Shown piece after piece: positions 23,499 through 23,930 of a stretch of 23,930 bases of DNA; position 1 is the first letter of the stretch; the number at the start of each line of letters is the position of its first letter. Source of the stretch: JAMOBE01 sp039908285. GTDB lineage: Bacteria; Pseudomonadota; Alphaproteobacteria; Rhodospirillales; Rhodospirillaceae. The stretch lies in assembly GCA_039908285.1 (NCBI GenBank), contig JAMOBE010000056.1, forward strand, positions 1 to 23,930. The letters run 5' to 3'. A program made the translations under genes and the position numbers. The notes under the pieces are model-generated. The model did not search any database. It worked only from the letters and a program-made list of their open reading frames with translations, and was not told the origin of the DNA.

Positions 23499-23654
23499 TC
23501 ACTCCTTGAACAGGGATTTCAGCGTCGCCTCCAGGATGTCGGCGGTGACCAGCTTGCGCACGAAGGCGTCGAAGCGAGCATCCTCGATCAGAAGGATGGC
23601 GTGAAGCGCCTTGGCTTCGCCCTTTCCCGAGACACGCTTTCCATCGCCGACCAT
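23499..23654 (-). CDS. Small hypothetical protein (51 residues)
   Basis: I do not recognise this protein. A strong AGGAGGG lies about 6 nt ahead of ATG 23654. The product is a 51-residue, mostly helical protein with a basic N-terminus (MVGDGKRVSGKGEAK) and an amphipathic remainder (ALHAILLIEDARFDAFVRKL, then VTADILEATLKSLFKE). No transmembrane helix, cysteine pair or DNA-binding motif is visible. Its last codons hold the Shine-Dalgarno of the epimerase gene, whose start is 5 bp after the stop, so the two are almost certainly one transcript. An in-frame ATG at 23687 lacks a comparably placed ribosome binding site. Confidence 0.65.
   Translation of the reverse strand: MVGDGKRVSGKGEAKALHAILLIEDARFDAFVRKLVTADILEATLKSLFKE
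23502..23507 (-). promoter_or_regulatory. Shine-Dalgarno site that decides the epimerase start
   Basis: AAGGAG on the minus strand, inside the last codons of the 51-residue gene, is spaced 8 nt from GTG 23493. The other candidate, GTG 23502, shares its first base with the site and would have no spacing. Confidence 0.65.
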
Positions 23655-23768
23655 CGTCGCCCTCCTGGCACCCCGGCCCGTCAGCATTCCTCCAATTCGC
23701 AAGAAATGCAACTGTGCATCAGCAGTTCCACAGGGCAATCGGGTGAAGTGAGAACCGCCATCATCACT

Positions 23769-23798
23769 CCCTCTCCCCCCTCTTCCGGGGGGAGAGGG
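23769..23798. repeat. CT/GA-rich palindromic repeat, full copy
   Basis: The arms CCCTCTCCCCCC (23769-23780) and GGGGGGAGAGGG (23787-23798) form a perfect 12-bp stem with the loop TCTTCC, followed by CCGGGGTGAGGGGGG. The left arm plus loop is repeated exactly at 17646-17665, and 15 bases of it occur inverted at 1-15. It resembles the C/T-rich intergenic repeats found in high copy in many proteobacteria. Confidence 0.75.
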
Positions 23799-23880
23799 CC
23801 GGGGTGAGGGGGGGGCAACCGGCACCATTTTGGGAGCTTCGGCACCCCCCTTGTGTATCGCAAATCCTGTAAGAATTAGC

Positions 23881-23913
23881 CCCGGACGGCGCGCCCCGAG
23901 CATGCCGTCCGGG
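23881..23913. repeat. Inverted repeat at window edge
   Basis: CCCGGACGGC (23881-23890) and GCCGTCCGGG (23904-23913) are perfect 10-bp inverted copies around 13 bases. On the minus strand the stem is followed by GCTAATTCTT, a weak U-rich tail, so it may be the terminator of a minus-strand gene beyond the window. An operator is the alternative. Confidence 0.5.
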
Positions 23914-23930
23914 TTGGCCGACCTCGACCC

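Larger units (their letters stand above)
23655..23930. other. Intergenic region with repeats at the right edge
   Basis: No gene is supported. It contains the CT-rich hairpin element (23769-23798, with a G-rich tail to 23815) and the inverted repeat at 23881-23913. A promoter for the minus-strand small-protein/epimerase operon must lie here or beyond, but no convincing hexamer pair was found. Confidence 0.4.

Noticed and set aside
1..23930. CRISPR array, prophage, toxin-antitoxin pair, transposon or secondary-metabolite cluster
   Set aside because: No regularly spaced repeats, transposase, integrase, phage structural genes or biosynthetic modules were seen; gene content is mainly housekeeping and respiratory.

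Overview
The window is a compact, GC-rich stretch of bacterial chromosome. The best fit is an alphaproteobacterium, probably from the Rhodospirillales. This rests on the ccoNOQP-ccoGH arrangement, a PmtA-like phospholipid methyltransferase, an alpha-type ParC, Tat/lipoprotein export signals and GC-rich sigma70-like promoters. The genus cannot be fixed from the sequence alone. No prophage, transposase, CRISPR array or obvious genomic island is visible; most of the window is ordinary core or housekeeping DNA.

Left part (1-6613). An FAD subunit of a molybdenum hydroxylase is fused in one frame to the Rossmann domain of XdhC, and is translationally coupled to a secreted Sel1-repeat protein. Convergent to these are a Nudix hydrolase and an alpha/beta hydrolase. 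Across a divergent promoter region carrying a striking operator-like inverted repeat lies a penicillin-acylase-family Ntn hydrolase. The 3' end of the acylase overlaps that of a convergent, secreted RNase T2.

Middle part (6614-10589). A repeat-rich gap holds two related palindromes and what looks like the last residues of a methyl-accepting chemotaxis protein. It is followed by a Tat-exported M48 metalloprotease lipoprotein, a PmtA-like methyltransferase and an RlmI-like 23S rRNA methyltransferase.

Respiratory and housekeeping block (10590-19880). ccoN, ccoO, ccoQ and ccoP encode the complete cbb3-type cytochrome c oxidase. ccoG and ccoH assembly genes follow, but ccoI and ccoS do not. Next come efp (elongation factor P), a suhB-like inositol monophosphatase and parC (topoisomerase IV subunit A), all on the plus strand.

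Right part (19881-23930). This holds a secreted GH114-like (COG2342-type) protein with a Lys/Asp-rich insertion, a tRNA-Asp(GTC) with a recognisable promoter, and a membrane-anchored Gln/Pro/Ala-rich protein of unknown function. On the minus strand a 51-residue protein sits just ahead of an NAD-dependent sugar-nucleotide epimerase/dehydratase, ending in a clear intrinsic terminator. A CT-rich palindromic repeat family has copies at 1-15, 17646-17665 and 23769-23798. No previously undescribed multi-gene system is evident. The items most worth a second look are the CoxM-XdhC fusion, the operator-like palindrome before the acylase, the palindromic repeats with the chemoreceptor relic, and the unusual GH114-like protein.
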